Below, piece after piece: positions 14,020-14,403 of a stretch of 14,403 bases of DNA. The notes under the pieces are model-generated. The model searched no databases. It was not told the origin of the DNA and was given only the letters and a program-made list of their open reading frames with translations. A program made the position numbers and the translations under genes. Source of the DNA: Deltaproteobacteria bacterium RIFCSPLOWO2_02_FULL_57_26 (GTDB taxonomy: Bacteria > Desulfobacterota > Binatia > UBA9968); NCBI GenBank assembly GCA_001798455.1, contig MGSI01000145.1:1-14403 (forward strand), given 5' to 3'. Each line of letters starts with the position of its first letter. The stretch's first letter is position 1.

Positions 14020-14064
14020 GTTCCAACCGTTCCAGCCGTTCAAACCGTTCAAGTCGTTGACAGA
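14020..14064. repeat. 9-bp tandem repeat, about five units
   Basis: The units are GTTCCAACC, GTTCCAGCC, GTTCAAACC, GTTCAAGTC and a diverged GTTGACAGA. It lies just after the stop of the XRE-type gene (minus strand). The unit length is a multiple of three but no frame through it looks like protein. Confidence 0.75.
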
Positions 14065-14099
14065 ATCAAGCGAGATGATCTTGGTTGCCGGAAATCAGA

Positions 14100-14403
14100 T
14101 CACGCGGCGCGCGGAGTGGCGATGATCTTAGACAGTTCGCGGTCCGACGCGCCCAGGGTGATGAGGGAGCGGATCAGCAGGTCCAGGGAAACCGATGGGT
14201 CGCCGGCTTCCATCTTGGCGACGCGCGATTGGCTGGACTCAAGTTTCGCGGCCAGATCCACTTGCGACAACCGCTTCCCTTGTCGGCGGTGACGCAATGC
14301 CTCTGCAAGCCGAATTTTCAGTTCGATGTACGCGGACTCCTCTTCGGAGAGGCCGAGAAAATCCTTGGTAGTGCCGATCTTCCATCCCCTCGCTTCCAAA
14401 CGT
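14100..14403 (-). CDS. XRE-family helix-turn-helix protein, antitoxin-like (partial)
   Basis: About 100 residues are visible. GWKIGTTKDFLGLSEEESAY and LRHRRQGKRLSQVDLAAKLE lead into SSQSRVAKMEAG, a Cro/C1-type helix-turn-helix with the SSQSRVAKME recognition segment common in HigA-like antitoxins. The first in-frame start-like codon is TTG at 14397-14399. The frame stays open upstream as R-L-E-A-R to the window edge, and family members usually begin several residues earlier, so the gene is probably cut by the edge. The toxin partner (HigB/RelE type) usually lies directly upstream, which would be outside the window. It is separated from the operon by 1.2 kb of decayed sequence, so there is no evident link to it. 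Confidence 0.75.
   Translation of the reverse strand, partial: RLEARGWKIGTTKDFLGLSEEESAYIELKIRLAEALRHRRQGKRLSQVDLAAKLESSQSRVAKMEAGDPSVSLDLLIRSLITLGASDRELSKIIATPRAA

Larger units (their letters stand above)
13836..14099. other. Non-coding stretch with a palindrome and a tandem repeat
   Basis: No gene is visible on either strand. The plus-strand frame that continues into 14100-14292 is the antisense of the regulator gene. The contents are the palindrome at 13848-13871 and the 9-bp repeat at 14020-14064. Confidence 0.6.

Noticed and set aside
13846..14292. Plus-strand open frame of 148 codons
   Set aside because: It begins inside the palindrome, reads through the 9-bp repeat and is antisense to the XRE-type gene.

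Overview
The window carries one nine-gene operon on the minus strand, read from about 12.84 kb down to 0.1 kb, plus short decayed gene fragments and repeats at both ends. From first to last gene the operon encodes: a tungsten aldehyde:ferredoxin oxidoreductase (AOR) family protein (BamB-like), a multi-cluster ferredoxin (BamC-like), a heterodisulfide-reductase type CCG protein (BamD-like), a double-length HdrA flavoprotein (BamE-like), an MvhD-like subunit with an added C-terminal helix-turn-helix (BamF-like), NuoE-, NuoF- and NuoG-like subunits (BamG, BamH, BamI-like), and a rubrerythrin-like protein. This is the gene order of the class II (ATP-independent) benzoyl-CoA reductase complex, BamBCDEFGHI, of strict anaerobes such as Geobacter and Syntrophus relatives. 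No other aromatic-degradation gene (ligase, bamA, bamQ, bamR) lies in the window, so the substrate is inferred, not shown.

The likely host is a strictly anaerobic bacterium of the former Deltaproteobacteria (Desulfobacterota) or a similar syntroph or sulfate reducer. The reasons are the Hdr/AOR complex, the moderate GC, the intergenic mini-repeats, and LysR and Bug-type gene remnants that look proteobacterial. The species cannot be read from this sequence.

Working model: BamB and BamC hold the W-cofactor active site and the wire of [4Fe-4S] clusters. BamD, BamE and BamF form a flavin-based electron-bifurcating Hdr-MvhD module. BamG, BamH and BamI form an NAD(P)H-oxidising module. Two features depart from the textbook complex. 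BamH is 1041 residues, a NuoF protein fused to a complete GltD/NfnB-type FAD/NADPH domain, so the module resembles a ferredoxin-linked transhydrogenase (Stn-like). BamF ends in a winged-helix/ArsR-like DNA-binding domain and has cysteine where some homologues use selenocysteine.

Layout by region: 1-89, 3' part of a LysR regulator gene without its 5' part; 97-12844, the operon, with three repeat-bearing intergenic gaps at 1169-1341, 4930-5057 and 8968-9131; 12845-13292, the operon's leader and control region with a candidate sigma-54 promoter and two upstream palindromes; 13293-13538, a truncated fructose-1,6-bisphosphate aldolase/phosphatase gene on the plus strand; 13689-13835, the 3' remnant of a tripartite-tricarboxylate/Bug-type binding-protein gene; 13848-14064, a perfect 24-bp palindrome and a 9-bp tandem repeat; 14100-14403, an XRE-type antitoxin-like regulator cut by the window edge.
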